Counted from the stretch's first letter, positions 27,030-36,280 are shown. The stretch is 64,000 bases of DNA from FEB-25 sp963726315 (GCA_963726315.1 CAVSBZ010000005.1:372001-436000), one strand, 5' to 3'. The notes: generated by a model from the letters alone, not told the origin. Numbers and translations are program-made.

Positions 27030-27428
27030 CCATCACCCACTGAAAAATTAGGTACTTCAGAGTTCGAAATAAACCTGCTTACCCAATAAATCAGATTGGC
27101 TGATACGTTAACTCTTGATAGGCAGATTGCCTAACCCAGGCAAAGTCCTGATCATAATTCACCTTGGAAGTTAAGCCTGAGCACCGGAACGAAAGAGGTT
27201 GGGTTAACAATCGTTTCAGGTGTCGTAGGTGAATTATCAACACGACCATTGTGGCTTGGACTGGAAAGTTGCTGGATGTTTGAGATTCTCTAGCATCTGT
27301 ATATAGTTAGACCTGGTGACATAGCGAACAGCCCAGTGAAAAGCATGGTCAGAGACAACATCAGAACGCCTGTGGATTATAGGTTGGCAGGTTTACTCAA
27401 ACGCAAGTGAATGGCAATATAAGGAAGC
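27030..27428. other. intergenic region, nothing recognised
   Basis: About 400 bases upstream of the GAF-GAF phosphatase. No convincing promoter, terminator or coding remnant was found on either strand. Confidence 0.35.
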
Positions 27429-27434
27429 GTGACG

Positions 27435-29312
27435 ATGAATGAGCAAGCGTCATTGCAGAAAAATAATGATCTCACCAACCAGGAGCTGGTGGAGCGTGAG
27501 GCAGAATTAGCGCTGATCAACAGCGTTCAGCAGGCGTTGGCATCACGGTTGGACGTACAGGCAATCTATAACCTGGTAGGCGATAAAATACGCGATATCT
27601 TTGATTCGCAGGTGGTAATGATCTCCACCTATGATCCGCTGACGGATACCATCGAGCATCGTTATGCCATCGAGCGCGGAGAACATATCTTTGCTCCTGG
27701 TCGCTACCCGATCAAAGGATTCCGCACCCAGATAATACAAACAAGGCAGCCGGTGTTGGTGAACACCAATGTAGCAGAGCTGGCGGCGGGGTTAGGGCAG
27801 CACACCATTCCCGGAACAATTACTCCAAAATCGTGGCTGGGTGTGCCCATGATCGTGGGAGAGCAGGTGACCGGGATCTTGAGCCTGCAGAATGTGGACC
27901 GCGAAAATGCGTTTGACGACTCAGACGTCAGGCTCTTGCAGACCCTGGCAGCCTCTATGAGCGTCGCCCTGGAAAATGCGCGACTCTTCGATGAAACCCA
28001 GCGTTTGCTGCTCGAAACAGAACAAAGGGCTAACGAACTGCATATCATCAACAGTGTTCAGGAGGAGCTGGCTCAAAAGCTGGATATACCATCCATCTAC
28101 GCGCTGGTCGGTGAAAAGCTGGAGCAATATTTTCGACCAGCTGACCTAGCCATCATGGTTTATGACCCCGATACCGATTTACTCTCCGCACCGTTTCAAG
28201 TTGAAAATGGTAATCGTGCTGTAACGCAACCATACAACGTGGGCGGTAAGGGTTTTATAGGCTACCTGCTTCAAAACCCTCAACCCCTGTTGATCGATGA
28301 AAAAATGGAAGAGACGGTGATCCAATATCAAAATGTATACTCATCCGGCAAAGAGCTCCCCAAGACGATATTATATGTTCCGATCATGGTCGGGGACTCC
28401 TTACATGGGGCAATCGTATTGAAAGATATGGAAAAGGAGCATGCTTTTGATGAAACCGATATCCGCTTATTGAAGACCCTGGCTAATGCAATGAGCGTTG
28501 CTATTGAAAATGCCAGGCTTTGGGAACAAGAGGCATTGTATCGGAAGGCGCTAGAGCGAGAGTTTGAGATTGGCAGGGAGATCCAGGCAGGTTTTTTACC
28601 CGAAACATTGCCTCAACCTCCGGGGTGGGAGATTGCTGCATCCATTAAATCTGCCCGCGAAGTTACCGGTGATTTTTATGACGCCTTCGAGTTGACAGAC
28701 GGGAAGATCGGACTGGTTATTGCAGATGTGTGTGATAAAGGATTGGGTGCAGCATTATTTATGACCTTATTCCGCAGCTTGATCCGTGCTGTATCCAATA
28801 TTGATTTCTTCACCAATGCCGAATATGCAGGAACGCTTAACGCGGCCAGGCGGATTGAAAATGCAATATCCCTGACCAATAATTATATTGCCCAAACCCA
28901 CGGGGACACGAACATGTTCTGCACGATCTTTTTCGGCATACTCGATACCAATTCGGGTGTGCTGACCTATGTCAATGGGGGTCACATGCCTCCCATGCTG
29001 ATCAATCAGGGGGGGATAAGGGAAAAGCTAAAACCCACCGGTCCTGCAGTAGGTCTGGCGGTTGGAACTCATTACGCAGTGGGAGAAGTGAGTTTTGAAC
29101 CCGGTGATACGCTGTTTACTCACACGGATGGTTTAACGGATACCGTCAACCCCGAAGGGAAGTACTTCGGCGTTGAGGAAGTGATCCCATTGTTTACTGG
29201 AAACGAGAGTCTATCAGTCTTGTTGGACCAGGTGCAGGGTCAGCTTAGAGAGTATTCGTCCGGTACCATGCAAATCGATGACATCACCTTGCTAGCAGTG
29301 AGACGAAAATAG
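27435..29312 (+). CDS. GAF-GAF-SpoIIE-type PP2C protein phosphatase
   Basis: 625 residues from the ATG at 27435, which is 7 bases after AAGGAAG; the in-frame GTG at 27429 is worse placed. Two GAF domains (about 20-185 and 205-370) share the GVPMIVGEQVTGILSLQN and VPIMVGDSLHGAIVLKD type core. A short linker helix (EREFEIGREIQAGFLPE) leads to a SpoIIE/RsbU-like PP2C domain (about 385-625) with the metal motifs TGDFYDAF, IADVCDKG, NGGHMPPML and FTHTDGLTD. It is cytosolic, senses small ligands through GAF, and should dephosphorylate a STAS-type antagonist. No partner genes are adjacent; a candidate STAS/RsbW pair lies at 58.2-59.0 kb. Confidence 0.88.
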   Translation: MNEQASLQKNNDLTNQELVEREAELALINSVQQALASRLDVQAIYNLVGDKIRDIFDSQVVMISTYDPLTDTIEHRYAIERGEHIFAPGRYPIKGFRTQIIQTRQPVLVNTNVAELAAGLGQHTIPGTITPKSWLGVPMIVGEQVTGILSLQNVDRENAFDDSDVRLLQTLAASMSVALENARLFDETQRLLLETEQRANELHIINSVQEELAQKLDIPSIYALVGEKLEQYFRPADLAIMVYDPDTDLLSAPFQVENGNRAVTQPYNVGGKGFIGYLLQNPQPLLIDEKMEETVIQYQNVYSSGKELPKTILYVPIMVGDSLHGAIVLKDMEKEHAFDETDIRLLKTLANAMSVAIENARLWEQEALYRKALEREFEIGREIQAGFLPETLPQPPGWEIAASIKSAREVTGDFYDAFELTDGKIGLVIADVCDKGLGAALFMTLFRSLIRAVSNIDFFTNAEYAGTLNAARRIENAISLTNNYIAQTHGDTNMFCTIFFGILDTNSGVLTYVNGGHMPPMLINQGGIREKLKPTGPAVGLAVGTHYAVGEVSFEPGDTLFTHTDGLTDTVNPEGKYFGVEEVIPLFTGNESLSVLLDQVQGQLREYSSGTMQIDDITLLAVRRK

Positions 29313-29620
29313 CTGTAATCGACCCAGCAAAACGTATTTAAGGTGTTGCTTTAACCTCACCACACGATGCCTTGCGATAAAACCTTTAATATCATATGGT
29401 CATCAAAAGATGGCGCCAGTCAACATTGCTTTCCATGTGGTTGAGAGAAATAATTGGAATAGAACTAATTAATACAAATTATTTCCAATTAATATAAGGT
29501 TAGTATTTTATAAAATAATAGCAGAACTAATGATCTTAATTTTCTTCGAGGAGTACACCAGGGATAATTTTTTTACCACCAAACAATCAATTCATTGTAA
29601 TAATTTAAACAGGAGGAAAA
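29313..29620. other. intergenic region containing an inverted-repeat operator candidate
   Basis: About 300 bases ahead of the multicopper oxidase. It is AT-rich around 29450-29550, contains the 9-bp inverted repeat described separately, and should hold the oxidase promoter. Confidence 0.45.
29451..29491. promoter_or_regulatory. inverted-repeat operator candidate upstream of multicopper oxidase
   Basis: Perfect 9-bp inverted repeat TAATTGGAA (29451-29459) and TTCCAATTA (29483-29491), separated by 23 bases and lying about 130 bases before the oxidase start. The spacing suits a looped or two-site regulator rather than a terminator, since no T-run follows. Confidence 0.35.
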
Positions 29621-31681
29621 ATGTTATCAAGACGAGGCTTTTTCAAAATAAGCGGTACTTCTTTGATTGCCGTGCTGGCGATACGTAATAAGGTGTTACG
29701 CGTCCTGGCTGCTCCTATTCCAGGCGGCACACTGGATCCCTTGACGGTCCCAAAGTATCAAACCCCCATGCTTATCCCCCCCGTCATGCCCAAAGCAGGA
29801 ACAATCAATCCGATGGGAAGTAAGCCCATCGATTACTACGAAATTTCGGTGAAACAGTTCACTGAACAGATCTTGCCGGCTGGACTTCCACCTACGACCG
29901 TCTGGGGTTACGGGTCGGTGAACGGTTCAGGCAGCAAGAATCCGTTGCTCCTACACCATGCGCCTTCACTGACCATCGAAGCGCAGGTAAACCGCCCAGT
30001 AAGGGTGAAGTGGATCAACGACTTGACGTATGATAACGGGAACTACCGACCGCACTTGCTGCCGGTCGACCAGACGCTGCATTGGGCTAATCCACCTGGC
30101 GGCGTGGCGGATCGCGATACACGCCCGACCTTCACTGATACACCTGGGCCATACACTGGACCGGTCCCCACAGTACCGCACGTCCACGGAGCGGTTGGTG
30201 TTGCTGATGACAGTGACGGTTACGCCGAGGCCTGGTATTTACCTGCAGCAAATAATATCCCAGCTGATTATGCTACTGAAGGCACCTGGTATGACTTCTT
30301 CGCGGGCAAGGCAAACGCGAATTACGGTGTGACATGGGGACCTGGGTTTGCTACCTTCCAATACCCCAACCATAACCGCGCTGCTACTATCTGGTACCAT
30401 GACCACACACTTGGGATGACGCGCGTGAATGTGTATGCCGGACCGGCTGGTTTCTTCCTCATCCGTGGCGGCCCGAGCGGCGATAAAGCCGTGCTGGATT
30501 CCCGCAATAATAAAGCAGCTGTTCTGCCTAGCCCTGCCCCCAAGGACGGTGATAAATTCCCATCGAACAAGACCTATTACGAGATTCCGATAGCCATCCA
30601 GGACCGCGCCTTCAATACAGACGGCTCTCTTTTCTACCCGGATTCGCGGGAATTCTTCGATGGTGCCACAGATCTGGTTCCCGGCTTTATTCCGGATACC
30701 GACCTCTCACCTATATGGAACCCCGAGTTCTTCGGCAACATGATCATGGTCAACGGCAGCACATGGCCGTACCAGACTGTTGAACAACGCCGCTACCGCA
30801 TCCGCTTTTTGAACGGCTGCCAGTCGCGCCACCTGATCCTGGACTTCGCCAGTATCCCAGGCGTCGAGGTATGGCAGATTGGCAATGAAGGAGGGTTCCT
30901 GGCAGCACCGGTCAACCTCACTGCCAACAACAACAACCAGTTGTTGATGGGCCTGGCAGAACGCGCTGACATGATCGTCGACTTCACCAATGTTCCCCTG
31001 GGTAACTATATCCTCAAAAACATCGGTCCAGACGAGCCCTTCGGCGGCGGCGAGCCGGAAGCTGACTTCGAACCAGCCGATATAGACACGACCGGGCAGA
31101 TCCTGCAATTCCGGGTCGTTCTACCAGTGGCTCCTGACCCGACCACACCTCCTCAATTCCTGGTGCTGCCGGCGCTCACACCACTGCCAGCGCCAGTCAC
31201 GACACGACCATTGGCGCTCATGGAAATGATGTCGATGTACTGGGATGGACCAGCTGAGGCTATGCTTGGCAATGTTGATGGAGATGGTATGCCGATGCAC
31301 CATATGTGGATGGATCCCATCACCGAGAACCCGAATGTGGGCGACACCGAAATCTGGGAATTCTACAACTTCACTGCGGATGCCCACCCGATGCACGTCC
31401 ATGAAGTGGTGTTTGAGGTGATGAACCGCCAGTCGCTCGTGACGAATGAGGACGGCGAAACTGAGCCGCCTGCACGATTGGTTGGTGATCCTCGACCACC
31501 AGAGGCCTGGGAGAGTGGCTATAAGGACACGGTCATTGCTTATCCGGGTGAAGTCACCCGCATAAAGGCGAAATTCGCTGTCCCCGGCCAGTTCGTCTGG
31601 CACTGCCACATCGTCGAGCACGAGGACAACGAGATGATGCGCCCGTTCCGCATCGGACCAGAGCAGGCTGGACAACCCTGA
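29621..31681 (+). CDS. Tat-exported multicopper oxidase (CotA/bilirubin-oxidase-like)
   Basis: 686 residues. The N-terminal SRRGFFK is a twin-arginine export signal with a following hydrophobic stretch. All four copper-binding blocks are present: HVHG (about 187-190), WYHDH (about 258-262), HPMHVHE (about 588-594) and HCHIVEHEDNEMM (about 660-672) with an axial Met. The family oxidises phenols, bilirubin or metals (Cu, Mn) with four-electron reduction of O2 to water, outside the cytoplasm. Substrate cannot be assigned. Good ribosome site AGGAGG, 6 bases ahead. A strong terminator follows. Confidence 0.92.
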   Translation: MLSRRGFFKISGTSLIAVLAIRNKVLRVLAAPIPGGTLDPLTVPKYQTPMLIPPVMPKAGTINPMGSKPIDYYEISVKQFTEQILPAGLPPTTVWGYGSVNGSGSKNPLLLHHAPSLTIEAQVNRPVRVKWINDLTYDNGNYRPHLLPVDQTLHWANPPGGVADRDTRPTFTDTPGPYTGPVPTVPHVHGAVGVADDSDGYAEAWYLPAANNIPADYATEGTWYDFFAGKANANYGVTWGPGFATFQYPNHNRAATIWYHDHTLGMTRVNVYAGPAGFFLIRGGPSGDKAVLDSRNNKAAVLPSPAPKDGDKFPSNKTYYEIPIAIQDRAFNTDGSLFYPDSREFFDGATDLVPGFIPDTDLSPIWNPEFFGNMIMVNGSTWPYQTVEQRRYRIRFLNGCQSRHLILDFASIPGVEVWQIGNEGGFLAAPVNLTANNNNQLLMGLAERADMIVDFTNVPLGNYILKNIGPDEPFGGGEPEADFEPADIDTTGQILQFRVVLPVAPDPTTPPQFLVLPALTPLPAPVTTRPLALMEMMSMYWDGPAEAMLGNVDGDGMPMHHMWMDPITENPNVGDTEIWEFYNFTADAHPMHVHEVVFEVMNRQSLVTNEDGETEPPARLVGDPRPPEAWESGYKDTVIAYPGEVTRIKAKFAVPGQFVWHCHIVEHEDNEMMRPFRIGPEQAGQP

Positions 31682-32051
31682 AGGCTAAAGTAAAGGGTCT
31701 GACTAATAAAATAAATCCATCTCTATACGGAATGATTTAGTTTGGGGGCACTATCAATAGACAGGCTGCCAGTATGGAGCCTGTCTATTTGTTCTTCAGG
31801 CATAACTGATATTAATTTTGCGCTATTCCTACTATATCGACATCGATTCCCAAAGTCCAACTATGAATAGTGCGTGCGACCCACAATTGGTGCTCCACCA
31901 ATTAATCCCAATTATTCCAAATGCTGTAAGCGTAAATAAACTCTAAAATAACCTTAATCTTCCTTTTATCTATTATTGGTGTCGCGGGTCTTACCAATAT
32001 CCGCAATGTTTGCATGGTTAAATTTGCGAAGATTAAAGAAGGGACAAGTTC
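31682..32051. other. intergenic region with the oxidase terminator
   Basis: Holds the terminator at 31757-31796. A small inverted repeat at about 31885-31905 (ATTGGTG/CACCAAT, loop 3) has no T-run. The rest is featureless and presumably carries the kinase gene promoter. Confidence 0.4.
31757..31796 (+). terminator. rho-independent terminator after the multicopper oxidase
   Basis: Perfect 11-bp stem ATAGACAGGCT (31757-31767) and AGCCTGTCTAT (31778-31788) with a 10-base loop, followed by TTGTTCTT. It lies 76 bases after the oxidase stop. Confidence 0.85.
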
Positions 32052-33401
32052 ATGGACACTTACAAGATCAACTTACACCCACCGCATACAGCTGCTCCAG
32101 GCTATCTGACATACTACGGTAGGGAGGCGACCAGGCAGCCCAGTACAGCCACTCAACATTCTTCTCTCCGATCTTTTAAAAGTTCTCCCCAGCCCTCATC
32201 CGCTGGCAAAGTCGTCGATGGCCCCGATAACCTTCGAGTGTGTGTCGATTATCACGACTGTTTTGCTCTAGAAAATGATATTCCGGCAGCTTTGCGGTCG
32301 ATCAATAAATCGAGGTTGTCGTCGGTTGTGCGCCAGGCACTAAACCGCAATAATTTCCAGATCCAAGGCTGGCGAGCACGTAACCTCGATGGAAGAGCAG
32401 GCAACCCCATCAGCCTGGGCTTGTATCGCTTTGAAGGCGTCGGGGTGGAACATAGTGACTGGCTGGACTGGTCTGTCATCCTGAAGGTCATCCAATCACC
32501 GTCTAACCTCGGCTATTCGAATTATGATGATGGGGATAATCCGGCTCAATGGAATTATTGGAAGCGTGAGCTTTTGGTTTACCAATCTGGATGGCTTGAT
32601 GGTTTACCCGAAGGGATCTCTGCGCCGCACTGTTATGAGGCTGTGGAAATGCCTGGCAGCATCGCCGGGATGTGGCTGGAAGATATTAAAGACACCTACA
32701 CCAGCAGCTGGCCGCTGCACCGTTATGCCCTCACCGCCCGGCACCTGGGACGCCTGAACGGCATCTATATTTCAAGGCGTGCACTGCCCACATTCTCCTG
32801 GCTTAGCAGGCATCGCACTCGCCAATGGCTGAATTCAATTGCCTGGCAGAACTTCCCTTGGGATCATCCACGGGTATGGCAGCAATTTCCCAACCCTGAG
32901 CTGGACAGTTTTAGGAGTATGCTCCAGGATAACGAGCGTTTCCTGGCTAAGCTGGAGCAGCTGCCCAAGACCATCTGCCTCGGAGACACCAACCCGACGA
33001 ATTTTATTTCTCGCCACTCGCCGAGAAAACTCGAACAGACCGTAGCGATGGATTGGTCATTGGCAGGTATTGAGCCGCTGGGGGATGACCTCGGTCAGCT
33101 GGTCTATGGCACCTATTTGAACCTGAAGAGCTACAAGTTGAATGATATCTCTGAGACGTTATTTACCAGCTATATCAATGGACTGCAGGATAGCGGTTGC
33201 CGGATCGACACCCAGCTGGTGCGGTTTGGGTATACTGCTTCCGCAGCTTTACGAGTGGGTCTGGCAAAGCTGGTTCGCCTTGGTGAACAGCTGAACCGGG
33301 AATACGATTTCACGCCTCAAAACGCTTACCCTTCGATTACACCGCAACCTTTTGAATCTGTTATGGCTGGAGAAGCTTACCGGCTGCTGGACCGAATTTA
33401 A
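32052..33401 (+). CDS. APH/choline-kinase-fold phosphotransferase-like protein
   Basis: 449 residues with no signal peptide. A disordered Ser/Pro-rich N-terminus (1-60) precedes a kinase-like fold: the ATP-site beta sheet near WSVILKVIQSP, GMWLEDIKD, and the catalytic loop CLGDTNPTNF (about 313-322), then the metal Asp in MDWSLAG (about 336-342). Compared with the APH consensus HGDxxxxN, the His is replaced by Leu while Asp and Asn are kept. The DWSLAG segment corresponds to IDWE/DFG. It would phosphorylate a small molecule or sugar, but the altered loop leaves activity open. Terminators bound it on both sides. Confidence 0.72.
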   Translation: MDTYKINLHPPHTAAPGYLTYYGREATRQPSTATQHSSLRSFKSSPQPSSAGKVVDGPDNLRVCVDYHDCFALENDIPAALRSINKSRLSSVVRQALNRNNFQIQGWRARNLDGRAGNPISLGLYRFEGVGVEHSDWLDWSVILKVIQSPSNLGYSNYDDGDNPAQWNYWKRELLVYQSGWLDGLPEGISAPHCYEAVEMPGSIAGMWLEDIKDTYTSSWPLHRYALTARHLGRLNGIYISRRALPTFSWLSRHRTRQWLNSIAWQNFPWDHPRVWQQFPNPELDSFRSMLQDNERFLAKLEQLPKTICLGDTNPTNFISRHSPRKLEQTVAMDWSLAGIEPLGDDLGQLVYGTYLNLKSYKLNDISETLFTSYINGLQDSGCRIDTQLVRFGYTASAALRVGLAKLVRLGEQLNREYDFTPQNAYPSITPQPFESVMAGEAYRLLDRI

Positions 33402-33529
33402 GCTGACCTGGATATTAACGTATCAGCAATGTTAAATTATTGGAGGCGAACAGACTATTAGAATAAATTGTAAGCGTTAGGTTTAGTGATTCGTCAGCAC
33501 ACGTAAATGAGGGTGCGCATATTTTGTTC

Positions 33530-33566
33530 GGACAGGCTGCTCAGACAGCCTGTCCTTTTATTGTTC
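33530..33566 (+). terminator. rho-independent terminator after the kinase-like gene
   Basis: Perfect 10-bp stem GGACAGGCTG (33530-33539) and CAGCCTGTCC (33546-33555), 6-base loop, followed by TTTTATTGTT. The stem shares the core GACAGGCT with the terminator at 31757. It also argues against an early start for the next gene. Confidence 0.85.
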
Positions 33567-33617
33567 GGGCAGATAAGGAACTTGCCTGGGCACTTCAACC
33601 CTGATAGAATTCTCACC

Positions 33618-34841
33618 ATGAAGCTGCGCTCGATCACTTATTTCCTTGATCCTTCTTACCCATTGAACGAGCAGAAATTAAACCTGGCTGGTGAATTCCT
33701 GCGCATCGCCATACCTGCCTACGTCAAAGCTGGATATGAAGTGCAGTCCACCCGTCTGGCGACCGTCCCATTCCCCCAGCTGCTGGCCGATTTCAAACCA
33801 GGTCGGCTGGCTCAATTTGCACACCAGCTGGAAGATGCAGCTTCCTCGATTGGATTTGCCTACATCTCTCTCGGTCCAGCCCTTCCCCAATTCCCAGAAA
33901 GTTATGCCTCAATCCCTGAAGCCCTGGCAGACACGCAAAACTCGTTTTTTTCGGGCTCGCTGACCACAAGGGATGGTGGGGTTTCGCTCTCCGCAGTGCG
34001 CCTATGTGCCCAGATCATCCACAGTGCTAGCAGTATTGCCGTAAATGGTTTCAGCAACCTGCGGTTCGCAGCCTTGGCGAACGTACCGGCCGGATCGCCA
34101 TTCTTCCCAGCCGCCTATCACCAGGGTGGTGAGCCGCGCTTCGCACTCGCCACCGAAGCCGCTGACCTGGCAGTGAGAGCGTTCAGCCAGTCTGGCAGCC
34201 TGGAAGACGCGCGTGCGAGCCTGGTCCGGTCGATGGAGACACATGCTCAGGCATTGTCGGTCGTAGCCGGCCAGGTGGAAAAGCAATCAATGGTAAAGTT
34301 TGGTGGGATCGATTTCTCTCTGGCGCCATTCCCGTCTGAAGAGCTATCGCTGGGTGCAGCCATGGAGAAGATGGGTATTCCCCGACTGGGTGAACACGGC
34401 TCCCTTACTGCAGCAGCCATCCTGGCAGACACAATGGACCGGGCAACCTTCCAGCGCGCCGGGTTCAGCGGATTGATGCTTCCGGTGCTTGAAGATGCCG
34501 CTCTGGCGAGAGGTGCGGCGGAAGGCAGCCTGAGTGTAAAGGATTTGCTGCTATTTTCGAGTGTCTGCGGGACGGGGCTGGATTGCATCCCCTTACCCGG
34601 GGATACCAGGATTGAAGAGATTTATGCCGTCCTGCTCGACCTGGCAAGTTTATCCTCACGGCTGGGAAAACCACTCACCGCCCGCCTGATGCCCATCCCA
34701 GGGAAAAAAGCCGGAGACCTTACCGGTTTCGATTGGGCATATTTTGCCAACAGCCGCGTGCTACCCATCGCTGCCTCTCCGTTGGAGGGATTCCTGGCTG
34801 GGAATGAGACCTTTAGCTTGCACAGGAGAGACAAGCGATGA
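33618..34841 (+). CDS. DUF711 (PFL) family protein
   Basis: 407 residues from the ATG at 33618; a longer frame reading from 33507 would run through a terminator, so I reject it. It looks like the DUF711 family, which is related to the N-terminal domain of pyruvate formate-lyase-like folds: MKLRSITYFLDPSYPL start, KFGGIDFSLAP and SLTAAAILADTMDR, and a conserved CGTGLDCIPLPGDT segment near residues 315-330. The biochemical function is unknown and there is no glycyl-radical site. It is predicted soluble and cytosolic. A bidirectional terminator follows. Confidence 0.75.
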   Translation: MKLRSITYFLDPSYPLNEQKLNLAGEFLRIAIPAYVKAGYEVQSTRLATVPFPQLLADFKPGRLAQFAHQLEDAASSIGFAYISLGPALPQFPESYASIPEALADTQNSFFSGSLTTRDGGVSLSAVRLCAQIIHSASSIAVNGFSNLRFAALANVPAGSPFFPAAYHQGGEPRFALATEAADLAVRAFSQSGSLEDARASLVRSMETHAQALSVVAGQVEKQSMVKFGGIDFSLAPFPSEELSLGAAMEKMGIPRLGEHGSLTAAAILADTMDRATFQRAGFSGLMLPVLEDAALARGAAEGSLSVKDLLLFSSVCGTGLDCIPLPGDTRIEEIYAVLLDLASLSSRLGKPLTARLMPIPGKKAGDLTGFDWAYFANSRVLPIAASPLEGFLAGNETFSLHRRDKR

Positions 34842-34964
34842 ATTTAAGAAGGTGGATTAGCTCTATAAATTAAGGCGATAAGATCCCCGTAGTTCGCTGG
34901 TTTGGATGGGGTTAGATATTTGATTAAGTGTTTGTAAAGCTCCGATTTTATTAATCAATAACAG

Positions 34965-34995
34965 GAAAAAATACCGCACGCTCTAGCATTGCGGC
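34965..34995. terminator. bidirectional terminator hairpin
   Basis: Inverted repeat with TACCGCA (34972-34978) and TGCGGCA (34990-34996) arms. A T-run on the minus strand (complement of the A-run 34965-34971) and ATTTTC on the plus strand follow. It separates the convergent DUF711 and HTH genes. Confidence 0.6.
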
Positions 34996-35019
34996 ATTTT
35001 CATCTTCTGCCAGTTAAAT

Positions 35020-35576
35020 TTAACTCTGGGCATCCGTTTTCCAATAGATTCCCTTCTCACGCTTCAGCAGCCCATTATCTGCCATATATCTGCGCAGGGC
35101 GGCATAATCGTCATGGTAGCGCCCAAGGATCTGGTTGACCAGTGCTTCCGGATACTTCACTCCCAGTTCAAAGTCCTTAGCCATATATTTCAAGATAACC
35201 AGCAGCTTCTTTTGCTGGTTGGGGATGGATTTAAGCCGTCCATCCCGGAGAGGTAGGCGCGTAAGGTTTTAACTTCGAATTCGTCGCCTTCATACTCAAG
35301 TGCAGGTGGTTGAGATTGCGCCAGCACCCGGCGAGTGAGTTTTTCAAGTGCCTGGCTGTCCAATCGATAGGCGTTTCCCTCCTTATATGCCAGACCATTA
35401 GCCTCCAGCACTTCCAGGTGCTGTGCCACTTGCGTTAGGTCCATCCCCAGGCGCTGGGCAGCGTCTTCTACCGATAGCGCCTCTACCCCCAGCAGACCGG
35501 CAATTTTCAAGCGCTCAGCGTCAGCAAGGGATTTTATAAAATTTGATAATTCAGGCTCAGTTATTCTGGTGTCCAT
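35020..35576 (-). pseudogene. HTH-DUF2087 transcriptional regulator, frameshifted
   Basis: The first 112 residues form an ArsR-like winged helix (LADAERLKIAGLLG, QVAQHLEVLEANGLAY). Then the frame breaks after YLSG. A single added C or G near 35245 restores the natural continuation DGRLKSIPNQQKKLLVILKY, then a DUF2087 domain ending in YWKTDAQS and a TAA at 35020-35022. The repaired protein would be 185 residues and is closely paralogous to the gene next to it. As read it makes a truncated 128-residue protein. It is 12 bases downstream of its paralog, so one operon. Confidence 0.8.
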
Positions 35577-35588
35577 TTCTATCTTCCT

Positions 35589-36176
35589 TCATACAGGTTT
35601 CTGTTCATCAATTCGCCAATATTCACCCTTCGAACGGGTCATGACCTTATACGCAATAATCTCACGCCGCAAGGTGGCAGTATCATCATGGAAGCGCATC
35701 AGGATCTCATTGACCTGCTTCTCAGTATAGTGGACCTCGGGTTGGAAGGAGCTGAGGATGTGCCTGAGCACTACTTCACGCTTCTTGCGCTGGGCTGGAA
35801 TGACTTTCAGCCTACCGTCTGGTTGTAAGATGTTGCGCAGGACCATCCTGTCGTAAGCACCCATATCCACTTCAGCCGCCATTTTTGGTAGCTTATCTTG
35901 GGCAAGCAAGCCGCTGGCGATTTGCTCCAAGGCACCTTGTTCGAGCTGGTAAACGTTGTAGTAGCTTTCCGCCCGTGCACTCACCAGCCCGGCTTCTGAG
36001 AGAAGTTTGAGATGGTGTGAGACGGTGGGTGGGCGTAAACCCAGCAATGCTGCCAGCTGTTCCACCGAGTAAGGTTGCTGGGATAGAAGTCCGATGATTT
36101 TCAGTCGGTTAGCATCTGCCAGAGCTTTGAAGAAGGTCAACAGCGGTTCATCGTGTTGTGGAACACTTGCGTTCAT
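35589..36176 (-). CDS. ArsR-type winged-helix regulator with DUF2087 domain
   Basis: 195 residues. N-terminal winged helix about 8-85: ALADANRLKIIGLLSQ and the recognition helix in PPTVSHHLKLLSEAGLVSA. The C-terminal domain (about 110-190) matches DUF2087: DGRLKVIPAQRKKREVVLRH, EKQVNEILMRFHDDTATLRR and a closing KGEYWRID. Such proteins are predicted ligand- or stress-responsive transcription factors. No metal-binding Cys motif is evident. Upstream lies a pair of AT-rich 20-bp direct repeats that could be its operator, and the tandem paralog follows. Confidence 0.85.
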   Translation of the reverse strand: MNASVPQHDEPLLTFFKALADANRLKIIGLLSQQPYSVEQLAALLGLRPPTVSHHLKLLSEAGLVSARAESYYNVYQLEQGALEQIASGLLAQDKLPKMAAEVDMGAYDRMVLRNILQPDGRLKVIPAQRKKREVVLRHILSSFQPEVHYTEKQVNEILMRFHDDTATLRREIIAYKVMTRSKGEYWRIDEQKPV

Positions 36177-36240
36177 TTTTATTTCCTTTTCTATTTATTA
36201 CTCTTCCATCTCATCATGAAAGATATCAACCAAAAATGGT

Positions 36241-36280
36241 CTAATTAATTAGATATATATCGAATTAATTATATACAATC
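36241..36280. promoter_or_regulatory. candidate operator: two AT-rich 20-bp direct repeats
   Basis: CTAATTAATTAGATATATAT (36241-36260) is followed directly by a similar repeat beginning CGAATTAATTAT (36261-36272). The first unit contains a perfect 12-bp palindrome. The 20-bp spacing is about two helical turns and the site lies 65 bases ahead of the HTH-DUF2087 start, so autoregulation is plausible. Confidence 0.4.

Noticed and set aside
31885..31905. Small perfect inverted repeat ATTGGTG/CACCAAT
   Set aside because: Three-base loop, no T-run and no adjacent gene start; likely chance in AT-rich DNA.
33507..33617. N-terminal extension of the DUF711 gene
   Set aside because: It crosses the strong terminator at 33530-33566, and family similarity begins only at the ATG at 33618.
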